From assembly GCA_900554175.1 (NCBI GenBank), contig USGK01000015.1, positions 1 to 35,897 of the forward strand: a stretch of DNA of 35,897 nt, written 5' to 3'. Origin of the DNA: an uncultured Clostridium sp. Lineage in GTDB: Bacteria > Bacillota > Clostridia > TANB77 > CAG-508. Position 1 is the stretch's first letter. Every line of letters starts with the position of its first letter. The notes beneath the pieces are model-generated. The model was not told where the DNA came from. It was given only the letters and a program-made list of their open reading frames with translations, and did not search any database. Shown piece by piece: positions 23,641 through 32,731 of the stretch. A program made the position numbers and the translations under genes.

Positions 23641-24747
23641 TTATCTTGAAAAAATTGTTTTTTGTCTTCTACCACTAATATTTAATAGTAATCCTATACA
23701 TATAAAACTAGAAATAAGTGAACTTCCTCCATAACTAACAAACAATAATGGAACACCTGTAATCGGCATTATTCCCATAGTCATTCCAACATTTTCAAGT
23801 AAGTGGAATAAAAATATTCCAACTATTCCTGAAGCAATATATGCTCCTTCATCATCTTTTGATGTTTTTGCTATATATATTGCCTTAGTAATTAGCACAA
23901 CATTTGCGATAATAACCAATGCAGCAATAATAAATCCCATTTCTTCTCCTATAACAGAAAATATAAAATCTGTTGTTTTTGGATACAAATATCCCAATTG
24001 TGTTTGATTACCATTTGCAATTCCCATTCCAGTAAGCTCACCTGCACCTATTGCAAGTTTGGATTGAATTATATTATATCCTGATCCTTTTGGATCTAAA
24101 TCAGGATTTAAGAATACATCTATTCTTGTTTTTGCATATTTGGGTAATATAAAATTATATGTAACAGGTATTAATACTACTACAAGTGCAATTGCTGTAA
24201 ATATATACTTTTTATCTAGCCCTGCAACAAATAAGATACTTACTGTTGCGACAACATATACTGCACACATTCCATAATCAGGTTCTTTCACAAGTAAAAG
24301 CATTGGAATAATAACAACAGCAAATAGTAATAGTAATTTTAGTGGCCTATTAATTTCATTTTTTCCTTTTTTTTGAATTCTATTTATAACATATGTAAGA
24401 AATAGAATTACTGAGATCTTAGCAAATTCGCTTGGCTGAAATGAAAAGGCTCCAAACGAGAACCATGCAGTTGATCCATTAATCCTTTTAGTAAATAATA
24501 CTGCTATCAAAAGAATTATTGAAATTCCATATAAAATAGGGGAAATTTTTAATAATGTCTCATAGTCAATATTTATTACTACAATCATTATAATAATACT
24601 TACAATAAGCCACATAATTTGTTTTTTGAATTCGTCTAATCCTGTGGAAATAGTGGCAGAATAAAGTGCAAACAAACCTATTGTACTTAAAACTAATGCA
24701 CAAATTAAGATTTTCCATTCCATATTTTTTATTATATTTTTTCTCAT
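23641..24747 (-). CDS. rodA: SEDS peptidoglycan glycosyltransferase RodA
   Basis: 368 aa from the ATG at 24747 (AAGGAAAG nearby; a longer reading to 24807 has no ribosome-binding site). Ten or so TM helices. SEDS motifs are 'FQPSEFAKI', 'IGAGELTGMGIANGNQTQLG', 'LYPKTTDFIFSVIGEEMGF' and 'LFVSYGGSSLISSFICIGLL'. The 'P-x-T-x-T-D-F-I-F-x-V-I-G-E-E' stretch favours RodA over FtsW. It polymerises lipid II for cell elongation with a class B PBP, which is not in the window. Confidence 0.94.
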   Translation of the reverse strand: MRKNIIKNMEWKILICALVLSTIGLFALYSATISTGLDEFKKQIMWLIVSIIIMIVVINIDYETLLKISPILYGISIILLIAVLFTKRINGSTAWFSFGAFSFQPSEFAKISVILFLTYVINRIQKKGKNEINRPLKLLLLFAVVIIPMLLLVKEPDYGMCAVYVVATVSILFVAGLDKKYIFTAIALVVVLIPVTYNFILPKYAKTRIDVFLNPDLDPKGSGYNIIQSKLAIGAGELTGMGIANGNQTQLGYLYPKTTDFIFSVIGEEMGFIIAALVIIANVVLITKAIYIAKTSKDDEGAYIASGIVGIFLFHLLENVGMTMGIMPITGVPLLFVSYGGSSLISSFICIGLLLNISGRRQKTIFSR

Positions 24748-24843
24748 TTTCTTACTTTCCTTTTTTAATCTAGAAAATAGTATATAGCATATTTTTATTT
24801 TTTTCAACTGTTTTTGTAAATAATTTCTTTACACGTCTTTTCT

Positions 24844-25998
24844 TTAGATAAATTCTTCCCATACTATATTTGCTAAATCAATTCCCTTATTTGTTAGCAA
24901 TATTTTATTTCCATCTATTCTTAATAAATCTTCATTTACTAATTTATTTAATTCATTTTTAAATAAAATTATTGGATTTTCGTTAAATTTTCTTTCAAAT
25001 TCATCTATTTTTATTCCATCTATTTTTCTTAATCCTAAAATCATAAATTCTTTTTGCTCTACTTGTCTATCCTGAATTTCATGTATAGTAATATTTGCTT
25101 GAAAATTTCTTGATTCACAATTTTCTATATATCTATTTAAATTACACGTATTCGAAAATCTCTTTTTATTCAAATATGAATGTGCTGCTATTCCAAATCC
25201 TTTATATTCTTGTTGATTCCAACAAGCTAAATTATGCTTTGATTCTTTAAATTTTTTCGAAAAGTTTGAAATTTCATAATGGTTATATCCATTTAATTCT
25301 AATATATTTTTAACATACCAATACATTTGTCTTTCTGTTTCTTCATTTGGTAAACTCAATTGTTCTATTTTATTTAAATCACAAAATTCTTTGTCATTTA
25401 CCAATCTTTCTAGCTTGGTCCCTTCTTCTAAAATTAAAGAATAAACTGATATATGAGTTGGATTTAAACTAATTATTTTTGATAAGGTTTCCTTTATATC
25501 TTGAATAGTCTGATTTGGAAGACCTATCATTAAATCTACATTAATATTTTGAAACCCATTTTCTTTTAAAGCTTTATATGTACTCAAAAATTCTTCAAAA
25601 TTATGAATTCTTCCAATCTCTTTTAGCAAAAAATCCTTACTTGACTGAAGCCCTATACTAATTCTATTAATTCCTGCTTCTTTATAAATCTTAATTTTTT
25701 CTTCTAAAAACGTTCCTGGATTTAATTCTAAAGTTATTTCTTTTGCTGATTTTGTTCCAAGCTCGTTTAAAATGGCTTTTATATTTTCTGCTTTTATATA
25801 TGATGGTGTTCCTCCTCCAATATAAATTGTATCGAATTCCGTTTTTGGATTTTCTATTTTAAAATTTCTAATTTCTTTAATTACACTTTCTATATAATTT
25901 TCTTCATACTTTTCCATTTTGGGATATGAAATAAAATCACAATAATAACATTTTTGTTTGCAAAATGGTATGTGCACATAAGCTCCTATTTTTCTCAT
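24844..25998 (-). CDS. hemW: Radical SAM haem chaperone HemW
   Basis: 384 aa. The radical SAM cluster motif is 'CKQKCYYCDF' (CxxxCxxC) and starts in 'AYVHIPFC', the HemW/HemN-like signature; then 'FDTIYIGGGTPS', 'RISIGLQS' and 'NVDLMIGLPNQT'. The 'HNLACWNQQEYKGFGIAAHS' segment is the HemW C-terminal region. HemW binds haem and transfers it, and lacks the extra Cys of HemN. The ribosome-binding site AAAGGA is 11 bases upstream. Confidence 0.95.
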   Translation of the reverse strand: MRKIGAYVHIPFCKQKCYYCDFISYPKMEKYEENYIESVIKEIRNFKIENPKTEFDTIYIGGGTPSYIKAENIKAILNELGTKSAKEITLELNPGTFLEEKIKIYKEAGINRISIGLQSSKDFLLKEIGRIHNFEEFLSTYKALKENGFQNINVDLMIGLPNQTIQDIKETLSKIISLNPTHISVYSLILEEGTKLERLVNDKEFCDLNKIEQLSLPNEETERQMYWYVKNILELNGYNHYEISNFSKKFKESKHNLACWNQQEYKGFGIAAHSYLNKKRFSNTCNLNRYIENCESRNFQANITIHEIQDRQVEQKEFMILGLRKIDGIKIDEFERKFNENPIILFKNELNKLVNEDLLRIDGNKILLTNKGIDLANIVWEEFI

Positions 25999-26120
25999 TT
26001 TAATATCATTCCTTTCTCAAGGCATAATCTAACTTTAGAAATATTTTTTTATACAATATAACATTTAAAAAATTTCGCTACTGTTATATTTATTTTAATT
26101 AAACAAATTTCCCCAAATAT

Positions 26121-26160
26121 AAAAAAGGCAAAAAGGGAAAAACCCCTAATGCCCTTTTTT
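26121..26160 (-). terminator. Terminator after pnp
   Basis: On the minus strand a hairpin with two G/C blocks (GGGCA...TGCC outside, GGGG...CCC inside) begins at the pnp stop codon itself and is followed by a U-run (26126-26121). Confidence 0.85.
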
Positions 26161-28321
26161 ATTCAGCTGTTGTTTCTTCGCTATTTTCTATTTTTTCCTC
26201 TTTAGACTCTTCTTTTTTATTTTCAGCTAAATCTTTCATACTTAAATTTATTCTGCCCTGTTCATCAATTCCAATTACTTTTACAGCTACTTTTTCTCCA
26301 ACTTTTACATAATCATCTACTTTTCTAATATGTTCATCTGATATTTTTGAAATGTGAACTAGACCTTCTTTTCCACTACCTAAATCTACAAATGCTCCAA
26401 ATGATGTTGTTCTTGTTACTGGTCCATAGTAAATTCCACCAACTTCGATCTCTCTTACAATTTCTTCAATCATATCTAATGCATCATATGCATTTTCAGC
26501 TTTTTGACCATATATAAATACTTGTCCATCTTCTTCAATATCTATTTTTACACCAGTTTCTTCGATAATCTTATTAATTACCTTTCCACCTGTTCCTATT
26601 ACATCTTTAATTTTTTCAACTTTAATTTTTGTTGTAATTATTTTTGGTGCATATTCAGAAATCTCTTTTCTTGGTTCAGAAATTTGTGGAAGCATTATAT
26701 CATTTAAAATATAGCTTCTTGCTTTTCTTGTTCTTTCAAAAGCTTCTTTTATTATATCATAAGATAATCCGTCTACTTTTATATCTACTTGAATTGCTGT
26801 AATACCTTTCTCTGTTCCTCCAACCTTAAAGTCCATATCTCCAAAGAAATCCTCTATTCCTTGAATATCTGTCATCATCACATAATTATCTGGATTTTCT
26901 GGATCTGTAATTAACCCTGTTGAAATTCCAGCAACTGGTCTTTTAATTGGAACTCCTGCATCCATTAAAGCTAAAGTTGAAGCACATATACTTCCTTGTG
27001 ATGTTGATCCATTTGATGAAAGTATTTCCGAAACAACTCTTATTGCATAAGGAAATTCTTCTTTTGATGGTAATACAGGAACTAGTGCTTTTTCTGCTAA
27101 AGCTCCATGACCAATTTCACGTCTACCTGGACCACGAGATGTTCTTGCTTCTCCAACTGAATATGCTGGGAAATTATATTGATGCATATATCTTTTTGAT
27201 GTTTGTGTATCTATTCCATCTAATTCTTGTTCTTCACTTACCATTCCAAGAGTTGCAATTGACATTACTTGTGTTAATCCTCTTGTAAATATTGCACTTC
27301 CATGAACTCTTGGTAATACTCCTACTTCGCATGAAAGTGGTCTTATTTCGTCTAATGTTCTACCATCAACACGTGTATGTTCATAGAAAATCATATCTCT
27401 TACTGTCTTCTTTTCTAATTTATATAAAGCTTCTCCTATATTGCTTGCATCTTCTTGTTGTTTTTCTTCTCCAAAATCTTCTTTGTATTTTTCCATTACC
27501 TTTTCTGTTAATTTAGAAATATTCTCATCTCTTACTGTTTTGTCTTTTTCAGTAACCGCTTTTTTCATATCTTCTTTAAAATTGTTTGATAGATAATCAT
27601 AAATTTCTGGAATAACTGCAAATGATTTATATTCAAATTTAGGTTTTCCTATTTCTTCTTTCATTTTTGAAATAAATTTGCATATCTTTTTAATTTCAAC
27701 ATGTGCTGCTTTTATTGCATCTAACATTACACTATCTTCAACTTCATTTGCTCCGGCTTCTATCATAGCTATTTTATCTGCAGTTCCTGCAACTGTTAAT
27801 GTTAAATCAGATACATTTCTTTGTTCTTCTGTTGGGTTTATAATAATTTGTCCATTAACTAATCCTACATTAACTGCTGCTGTTGGTCCTCCCCATGGAA
27901 TATCTGATATTGAAAGTGCTGCTGATGCACCTATCATTGCTGCTACCTCTGGTGAATTATCTTGTTCTACAGAAAGTACTGTTGCCACAACAACTACATC
28001 ATTTCTAAAATCCTTTGGGAATAATGGTCTTAATGGTCTATCAATAGCCCTAGATGTTAATATTGCTTTATCTGCTGGTTTTCCTTCTCTTTTTGTATAC
28101 GAACCTGGGATTTTTCCTACTGAATATAATTTTTCTTCATAGTCTACTGATAATGGAAAAAAATCTATCCCCTCTTTTGGTTCTTTTGATGCTGTTACAT
28201 TTACCATTACAACAGTATCTCCATATCTTACTAAGACACTTCCATTAGCTAATCTTGCCATTTTTCCTGTTTCAATGCTTAATTTTCTTCCTGCTAATTC
28301 TGTTTCATAAACTTTAAACAT
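26159..28321 (-). CDS. pnp: Polyribonucleotide nucleotidyltransferase (PNPase)
   Basis: 720 aa, full length. Two RNase PH-like domains ('GKMARLANGSVLVRYGDTVV' in the first; 'VRDMIFYEHTRVDGRTLDEI' and 'SRGPGRREIGHGALAEKAL' in the second, with 'MTDIQGIEDFFGDMDFKVGG' holding the catalytic Asp residues), then KH ('IGTGGKVINKIIEETGVKID') and S1 ('YYGPVTRTTSFGAFVDLGSG') domains. It degrades RNA 3' to 5' with phosphate and is the main 3' exonuclease. GGAGG is six bases before the ATG. It follows rpsO after a terminator, with about 195 bp between. Confidence 0.98.
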   Translation of the reverse strand: MFKVYETELAGRKLSIETGKMARLANGSVLVRYGDTVVMVNVTASKEPKEGIDFFPLSVDYEEKLYSVGKIPGSYTKREGKPADKAILTSRAIDRPLRPLFPKDFRNDVVVVATVLSVEQDNSPEVAAMIGASAALSISDIPWGGPTAAVNVGLVNGQIIINPTEEQRNVSDLTLTVAGTADKIAMIEAGANEVEDSVMLDAIKAAHVEIKKICKFISKMKEEIGKPKFEYKSFAVIPEIYDYLSNNFKEDMKKAVTEKDKTVRDENISKLTEKVMEKYKEDFGEEKQQEDASNIGEALYKLEKKTVRDMIFYEHTRVDGRTLDEIRPLSCEVGVLPRVHGSAIFTRGLTQVMSIATLGMVSEEQELDGIDTQTSKRYMHQYNFPAYSVGEARTSRGPGRREIGHGALAEKALVPVLPSKEEFPYAIRVVSEILSSNGSTSQGSICASTLALMDAGVPIKRPVAGISTGLITDPENPDNYVMMTDIQGIEDFFGDMDFKVGGTEKGITAIQVDIKVDGLSYDIIKEAFERTRKARSYILNDIMLPQISEPRKEISEYAPKIITTKIKVEKIKDVIGTGGKVINKIIEETGVKIDIEEDGQVFIYGQKAENAYDALDMIEEIVREIEVGGIYYGPVTRTTSFGAFVDLGSGKEGLVHISKISDEHIRKVDDYVKVGEKVAVKVIGIDEQGRINLSMKDLAENKKEESKEEKIENSEETTAE

Positions 28322-28409
28322 ATTTTCCTCCTAAATTTTATTATTTTATGTTTATTTTTAGGAATTGGTAACCTCTATAATATTTTAATATAGATATTTT
28401 TATTAAAAC

Positions 28410-28415
28410 ATTATA
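28410..28415 (-). promoter_or_regulatory. Possible -10 box of a pnp promoter
   Basis: Minus-strand TATAAT preceded by TTG lies 89 bp before pnp, downstream of the rpsO terminator. No clear -35 is seen. The rest of the gap (28322-28515) shows only A/T-rich sequence with weak short stems. Confidence 0.4.
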
Positions 28416-28515
28416 CAAGCTACTTAAAACCTAAAAAATAAACTTTTTATATTAAATTGTTCTAGTACAAAAAATACTTAAACATTTTAATCCATATTTT
28501 TATATTTTTTCTTTA

Positions 28516-28557
28516 ATAAAAGCCTTGTGCTTATTTGCTTGGGCACGAGGCTTTTAT
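28516..28557 (-). terminator. Terminator after rpsO
   Basis: 15-bp stem (28543-28557 with 28516-28530, one G-U), 12-nt loop, U-rich after the stem. It separates rpsO from pnp, which suggests separate control, unlike E. coli, where the two are one operon. Confidence 0.85.
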
Positions 28558-28620
28558 CTTTAATTTTTGTTACAAATAATATGATATGTAACTTTATTTA
28601 ACATTAATTAGAAATATTAA

Positions 28621-28887
28621 TTATTTTCTTAATCCTAATTTTTCAACTATTTCTCTATATCTATTTATATCTTTTTTTGCTAAATAGTTTAATAGATTTC
28701 TTCTTTTTCCAACCATCTTTAAAAGTCCTCTTCTAGAGTGATTATCTTTTTGATGAACTTTTAAATGTTCTGTCAATTCATTGATTCTTTCTGTTAAAAG
28801 AGCTATTTGAACTTCTGGTGAACCAGTATCTTTTTCATCTCTTTTATATTTTTCAATTATTGAACTTTTCATTTCTTTTGATATCAT
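28621..28887 (-). CDS. rpsO: 30S ribosomal protein S15
   Basis: 88 aa. The core 'DTGSPEVQIALLTERI' and 'NHSRRGLLKMVGKRRNLLNY' and the ending 'YREIVEKLGLRK' are invariant in S15, which binds the 16S rRNA central domain. The ATG at 28887 has AGGAGG just upstream; a GTG at 28896 falls within that site and is not the start. The leader is structured and may bind S15. Confidence 0.98.
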   Translation of the reverse strand: MISKEMKSSIIEKYKRDEKDTGSPEVQIALLTERINELTEHLKVHQKDNHSRRGLLKMVGKRRNLLNYLAKKDINRYREIVEKLGLRK

Positions 28888-28921
28888 TTTTTGCACCTCC
28901 TATTAATTTTACTTCCTAAAA

Positions 28922-28957
28922 CTTGGCTAAAAGTTAGGTGTTTAATTTTTAGCTAAG
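28922..28957 (-). promoter_or_regulatory. Structured rpsO leader, possible S15 autoregulatory element
   Basis: On the minus strand CTTAGCTAAAA (28957-28947) and TTTTAGCCAAG (28932-28922) can pair over 11 positions with one mismatch. The loop contains CCTAAC, and CTAAAA-like sequence follows, so alternative pairings are possible. S15 represses its own mRNA in several bacteria through different leader folds; whether this is one is inference. Confidence 0.35.
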
Positions 28958-28982
28958 TAGTAGGTAATTTTTAACAATATAT

Positions 28983-29011
28983 ATTGTACTACATATTTTT
29001 GGTTTTTGCAA
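28983..29011 (-). promoter_or_regulatory. Sigma-A promoter of rpsO
   Basis: TTGCAA (29011-29006), 17 bp, TACAAT (28988-28983), in the short gap between murC and rpsO. Confidence 0.7.
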
Positions 29012-29020
29012 GTATTTTTT

Positions 29021-30400
29021 TTATTTTATTAAAATATCGCCAATTTCAGTTACTGTTCCTGCTCCTTGTGTTAAAACAATGTCTCCATCTTTAACATTTT
29101 GTTTTAAATAACTTACACATTCTTCAAAATTTGGTATATATTTAGCTTCTTTGCCTAAATCTTTTATTTTGTTTACTAAGTCTATTGATGAAATATTATA
29201 TACATTTTTTTCCCTTGCAGCATATATATCTAATATAATTATATTATCATAATTTAATAATGCTTTTGCAAAATCATCTATTAAGGTTTTGGTTCTACTG
29301 TATGTATGAGGTTGAAAAACCACCCAAGATTTATTAAATTCTTTATTTTTTAGAGCTTTACTTGTTGCTAGAATTTCTGTTGGATGATGACCATAATCAT
29401 CATATATTTTAGCATTATTTACTTTTCCTTTATATTCAAATCTACGCCCTGCTCCTACGAATTTTGAAAGTGCAGATTTTACTTTTGTTTTATCTAATCC
29501 ATAAGCATCACACATTGCAATACATGCTAAACTATTTAATACATTATGTATTCCAGGAACAGAAAGCTTTATTTTTTCATAAAATTTTCCATCTTTATAT
29601 ACTTCATAAGATGAAAAACCTTCTTCATCAAATTTGATATCTCTTGCAATAAAGTTCGCATTTTCGTTTTCAATTCCATATGTAATAACTTTTGCTTTTG
29701 TATATTCTCTTAAATCTAAACAATTTTTGTCATCTGCATTCAATACAATAAAACCATCTTGTGGAGCAAGTTTTACGTATTTTATAAATGCTTTTTTTAT
29801 GTTTTCAAAATTCTTGAAGTAATCCAAATGGTCATTATCTATATTTAAAATGATTTCTGACTTTGGAGAAAATTTTAAGAAACTTTCCACATATTCACAT
29901 GCTTCAAGTAAGAAATAACTGCTTTCTCCTACCTTATAATTTCCATTTATTTGTTTTAAATCTGCTCCTACTTGAATACTTGGATCTTTTTCTGCTTCTA
30001 AAAAACATAGTGATAGCATTGATGTTGTTGTACTTTTTCCGTGTGTACCTGAAACTGTTATAGTATTTTCATAGCATCTTGTAATTTCTCCTAAAAAATC
30101 ACAACGTTCTATTGTTTCAATATCTAAAAGTCTTGCCGTTTTAAGTTCAATATTTTCGGGATCTATTGCTGCTGTATATACAACCACATCTGCTCCCACA
30201 ACGTTCTCAGCATGATGTCCTATTATTACATTAATTCCTGAATCAACAAGTTTCCTTGTTGCATCATTTTCTACATTATTACTTCCTGATACATCAAATC
30301 CCCACTTTTTTAAAATCTCGGCTATTCCACTCATACTTACTCCGCCGATTCCAACCATATGTATTTTTTTGTATTTCTTTAATCTCTCAATATTAGTCAT
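29021..30400 (-). CDS. murC: UDP-N-acetylmuramate--L-alanine ligase
   Basis: 459 aa, complete Mur ligase. The N-terminal Rossmann motif is 'MVGIGGVSMSGIAEIL'; the ATP loop is 'TVSGTHGKSTTTSML'; the central domain shows 'EACEYVESFLKFSPKSEIIL' and 'NIDNDHLDYFKN', typical of MurC; 'YDDYGHHPTEI' is the third-domain signature. It adds L-Ala to UDP-MurNAc, the first step of the stem peptide. It is probably transcribed alone from its own promoter, with rpsO following from a separate promoter. Confidence 0.97.
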   Translation of the reverse strand: MTNIERLKKYKKIHMVGIGGVSMSGIAEILKKWGFDVSGSNNVENDATRKLVDSGINVIIGHHAENVVGADVVVYTAAIDPENIELKTARLLDIETIERCDFLGEITRCYENTITVSGTHGKSTTTSMLSLCFLEAEKDPSIQVGADLKQINGNYKVGESSYFLLEACEYVESFLKFSPKSEIILNIDNDHLDYFKNFENIKKAFIKYVKLAPQDGFIVLNADDKNCLDLREYTKAKVITYGIENENANFIARDIKFDEEGFSSYEVYKDGKFYEKIKLSVPGIHNVLNSLACIAMCDAYGLDKTKVKSALSKFVGAGRRFEYKGKVNNAKIYDDYGHHPTEILATSKALKNKEFNKSWVVFQPHTYSRTKTLIDDFAKALLNYDNIIILDIYAAREKNVYNISSIDLVNKIKDLGKEAKYIPNFEECVSYLKQNVKDGDIVLTQGAGTVTEIGDILIK

Positions 30401-30490
30401 TATATTCTCATTCCTTCCTAATTTGAAATGAATTTTGTGTTTAATAAAATAATTTTTATATTATTTTATTTAGATTTTTTACAATTTTAG

Positions 30491-30519
30491 ATTATATACT
30501 TATATTATTAAAAATTCAA
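30491..30519 (-). promoter_or_regulatory. Candidate murC promoter
   Basis: TTGAAT (30519-30514), 17 bp, TATAAT (30496-30491). The -35 box falls within the 18-bp inverted repeat at 30501-30545. A further 11-bp inverted repeat (30443-30453 with 30460-30470) lies in the leader. Confidence 0.55.
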
Positions 30520-30545
30520 TAGAAAAGTGAATTTTTAATAATATA
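30501..30545. repeat. Perfect 18-bp inverted repeat upstream of murC
   Basis: Arms 30501-30518 and 30528-30545 are perfectly complementary around a 9-nt loop. It comes right after the terminator of the efp/zinc-ribbon unit and overlaps the murC promoter. It could be a second terminator or a protein-binding site. Confidence 0.7.
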
Positions 30546-30552
30546 AAATAAT

Positions 30553-30583
30553 ATCGGCAGTTAAATGTATTTTAACTACCGAT
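30553..30583 (-). terminator. Terminator of the ylbF-to-zinc-ribbon run
   Basis: 13-bp stem with one G-U pair on the minus strand (30583-30571 with 30565-30553), 5-nt loop, 15 bp after the stop codon of the zinc-ribbon gene. The U-tract after it is mixed with A. Confidence 0.75.
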
Positions 30584-30597
30584 ACCAAAATGAAATT

Positions 30598-30918
30598 TTA
30601 TTCACACCCATGACAATGAGAACAATTACCACTACAGTTATCATCATTATCATCTTCCATTTCTCCATCCCAGTCTAATTCAATAATGTTGCCACATTCT
30701 GGGCATTTTATTTCTTTCATTTCATCATCTAAATTCGAATTGAATTCGTAGTTGCAATATGGACAAATTACATCTATTCCTTCATTTTCCTCTTCATAAA
30801 TATCTCTTAATATGCAGTTTACCTTTTCTGTCATATAATCTAATTTAGATGATAATATATTTATTTTTTCTTCAAGATTTTTAATTTTTTTGTCTACATC
30901 TTCATTATAATTTTCCAA
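30598..30918 (-). CDS. Zinc-ribbon protein with coiled coil (CD1247-like)
   Basis: 106 aa from a TTG at 30918, which has GAAAGGGA nine bases upstream; a GTG at 30966 would overlap efp and has no ribosome-binding site. A helical, coiled-coil-like part ('DKKIKNLEEKINILSSKLDY') is followed by two CxxC pairs ('ICPYCNYEF', 'KCPECGNII') that should hold one zinc. The tail 'NCSGNCSHCHGCE' adds four more Cys and a His and looks like a second metal site. The family (CD1247 N-terminal domain) has no known function. It follows efp directly. Confidence 0.8.
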   Translation of the reverse strand: MENYNEDVDKKIKNLEEKINILSSKLDYMTEKVNCILRDIYEEENEGIDVICPYCNYEFNSNLDDEMKEIKCPECGNIIELDWDGEMEDDNDDNCSGNCSHCHGCE

Positions 30919-30943
30919 ATCAAAAAATCCCTTTCTATAAAAA

Positions 30944-31510
30944 CTAAATTCTTTCCATATATTCACATGTACGTGTATCTATTCTTAATACATCTCCAAT
31001 ATTAACAAACATAGGAACTTGAAGCTCTAATCCTGTTTCCAATGTAGCAGGTTTTCCAGATGTTGTAGTTGTATTTCCTGCAAATCCAGGCTCTGTATAA
31101 GTTACTTCTAATTCTACAAATATTGGTGGTTCTACTGCAAATACCTTTCCTTTATATGATAATATCTTTACTTCTGTATTTTCTTTTAAGTATTTCAAAC
31201 AATCTCCTAATTGTTCTTTATTTAAAGGCATTTGATCATATGTTTCATTATCCATGAAATAATATAAATCTCCATCATTATATAAATATTGCATTTCTTT
31301 CTTTTCAATTTCTGCTCCTGGATATTTATCAGATGGGTTAAAAGTTTTTTCTAAAACAGCTCCTGTTATAACGTTTTTTAATTTTGTTCTAACAAATGCT
31401 GAACCTTTTCCTGGTTTTACATGTTGAAACTCAACTACTCTGTATACATTTCCTTCCATTTCAAATGTTGTTCCATTTCTAAAATCTCCTGCTGAATAAA
31501 CTGCTGCCAT
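30944..31510 (-). CDS. efp: Translation elongation factor P
   Basis: 188 aa, three-domain EF-P. Domain I begins 'AAVYSAGDFRNGTTFEMEGN', with the modification loop 'KPGKGSAFVRTKLKN', whose Lys is the residue usually modified or contacting the P-site tRNA. Domain III ends 'VNIGDVLRIDTRTCEYMERI', the family signature. It relieves ribosome stalling at proline runs. It is preceded by an aminopeptidase P gene, as in many Firmicutes. The ribosome-binding site AAAGGAG is nine bases upstream. Confidence 0.97.
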   Translation of the reverse strand: MAAVYSAGDFRNGTTFEMEGNVYRVVEFQHVKPGKGSAFVRTKLKNVITGAVLEKTFNPSDKYPGAEIEKKEMQYLYNDGDLYYFMDNETYDQMPLNKEQLGDCLKYLKENTEVKILSYKGKVFAVEPPIFVELEVTYTEPGFAGNTTTTSGKPATLETGLELQVPMFVNIGDVLRIDTRTCEYMERI

Positions 31511-31623
31511 AAATTATTTCTCCTTTCAAATTTAAAAATATTTTTATATTTTTTACTTTATAAAACTGTTGTCAAAATTTTCTATGCCAACAGTAATAAT
31601 TGACGAATAAGTCAATCATAAAT

Positions 31624-32685
31624 TTATTTTATTATTATACACTCTTTAGTTGATTCTGTCAAGGCTTGATGTCCTTGCTTTTTAACTAGTACTGTATCTT
31701 CTATTCTTACCCCAAAGTTTCCCGGTAAATAAATTCCCGGTTCATCTGTTATAACCATATTTTCTTTTAAAGAATTATCATTTTTTGAGTTAACAAAAGG
31801 TTTTTCATGAATCTCCAAACCAACTCCATGCCCTAGGCTATGAATCATATCATATCCATACTCTGCAAAATTGTTTTCTAATCTTCTTGATAAATTTTTT
31901 ATATTTTTTCCTTCCTGTATATCATCTAAAACTTGTTTTTGATTTTTTAAAACCAAATTATAGATTTTTAATTGCTCTTCTGTAGGCTCTCCAATAAAAA
32001 TAGTTCTTGTCATATCAGAACAATATCCTTTTACCTTACATCCCATATCTATTAATACAATATCCTGTTTTTCTATTTTTCTATTAGTTGGAATTGCATG
32101 AGGTTTTGAAGTGTTTTCACCTGAAGCAACAATTGTTTCAAATGATTCTCCTTCTGCAAAATCTCTATAGAAGTCCTGAATTTTTCTTGCAACTTGAATT
32201 TCAGTCATTCCTGGCTTTATATATTGAATTATCATATTAAAACAATCATCAGTTATTTTACAAGCTTTTTTTATATACTCAATTTCTTCATTGTCCTTTA
32301 TCATCCTTAGCGATTCAATAATTTTAGTAGCTTCAACGAAATTATTAATTCTAAATTTATGCATATATTCTTTGTATTTGGAATAAGTAATGTAGTCTTC
32401 TTCGAACCCAACATTTTCACAAAACATAAAGTAATTTTCAAAGTCATCTTTTGATATATTTTTTTGATCATCTACTACAATTTCATCAAATGGCGTTAAT
32501 ATGCTTGTTACATATTCAGTATATCTACTATCAGTAACATAAATATTTTCTTTTCTTGTTAACAGCAAAATGCCTTCTGCATCTATTCCCGTTAAATATT
32601 TTACATTAATAGGATTTGCTACAATCATCCCTTGTAAATCCATTCCAGCCATTCTATGTCTTAATAATTGTATTCTTTCATTCAT
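31624..32685 (-). CDS. Xaa-Pro aminopeptidase (M24 family)
   Basis: 353 aa, creatinase-type N-terminal domain and pita-bread M24 catalytic domain. All five metal ligands are visible: Asp in 'LIDMGCKVKGYCSDMTRT' (two), His in 'HSLGHGVGLEIHE', Glu in 'ITDEPGIYLPG' and Glu in 'GVRIEDTVLV'. It removes N-terminal residues before proline, or cleaves Xaa-Pro dipeptides (PepP/PepQ are not separable by eye). Adjacent to efp, as is common in Firmicutes. Confidence 0.95.
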   Translation of the reverse strand: MNERIQLLRHRMAGMDLQGMIVANPINVKYLTGIDAEGILLLTRKENIYVTDSRYTEYVTSILTPFDEIVVDDQKNISKDDFENYFMFCENVGFEEDYITYSKYKEYMHKFRINNFVEATKIIESLRMIKDNEEIEYIKKACKITDDCFNMIIQYIKPGMTEIQVARKIQDFYRDFAEGESFETIVASGENTSKPHAIPTNRKIEKQDIVLIDMGCKVKGYCSDMTRTIFIGEPTEEQLKIYNLVLKNQKQVLDDIQEGKNIKNLSRRLENNFAEYGYDMIHSLGHGVGLEIHEKPFVNSKNDNSLKENMVITDEPGIYLPGNFGVRIEDTVLVKKQGHQALTESTKECIIIK

Positions 32686-32731
32686 ATTATCCCTTCTTTT
32701 TTACTTTATTTATAATTTAATTGCATATGCT

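Noticed and set aside
25990..26010. Four-codon upstream frame (MILK) overlapping the hemW start
   Set aside because: The ATG directly touches the SD (no spacing), and the hemW ATG has acceptable spacing. Similar tiny frames before murC and the DUF1292 gene come from the common 'GGAATG' junction.
31599..31616. Small hairpin ATTGAC/GTCAAT after the aminopeptidase gene as a terminator
   Set aside because: The stem is only 6 bp and lacks a U-run; the gene is probably co-transcribed with efp.
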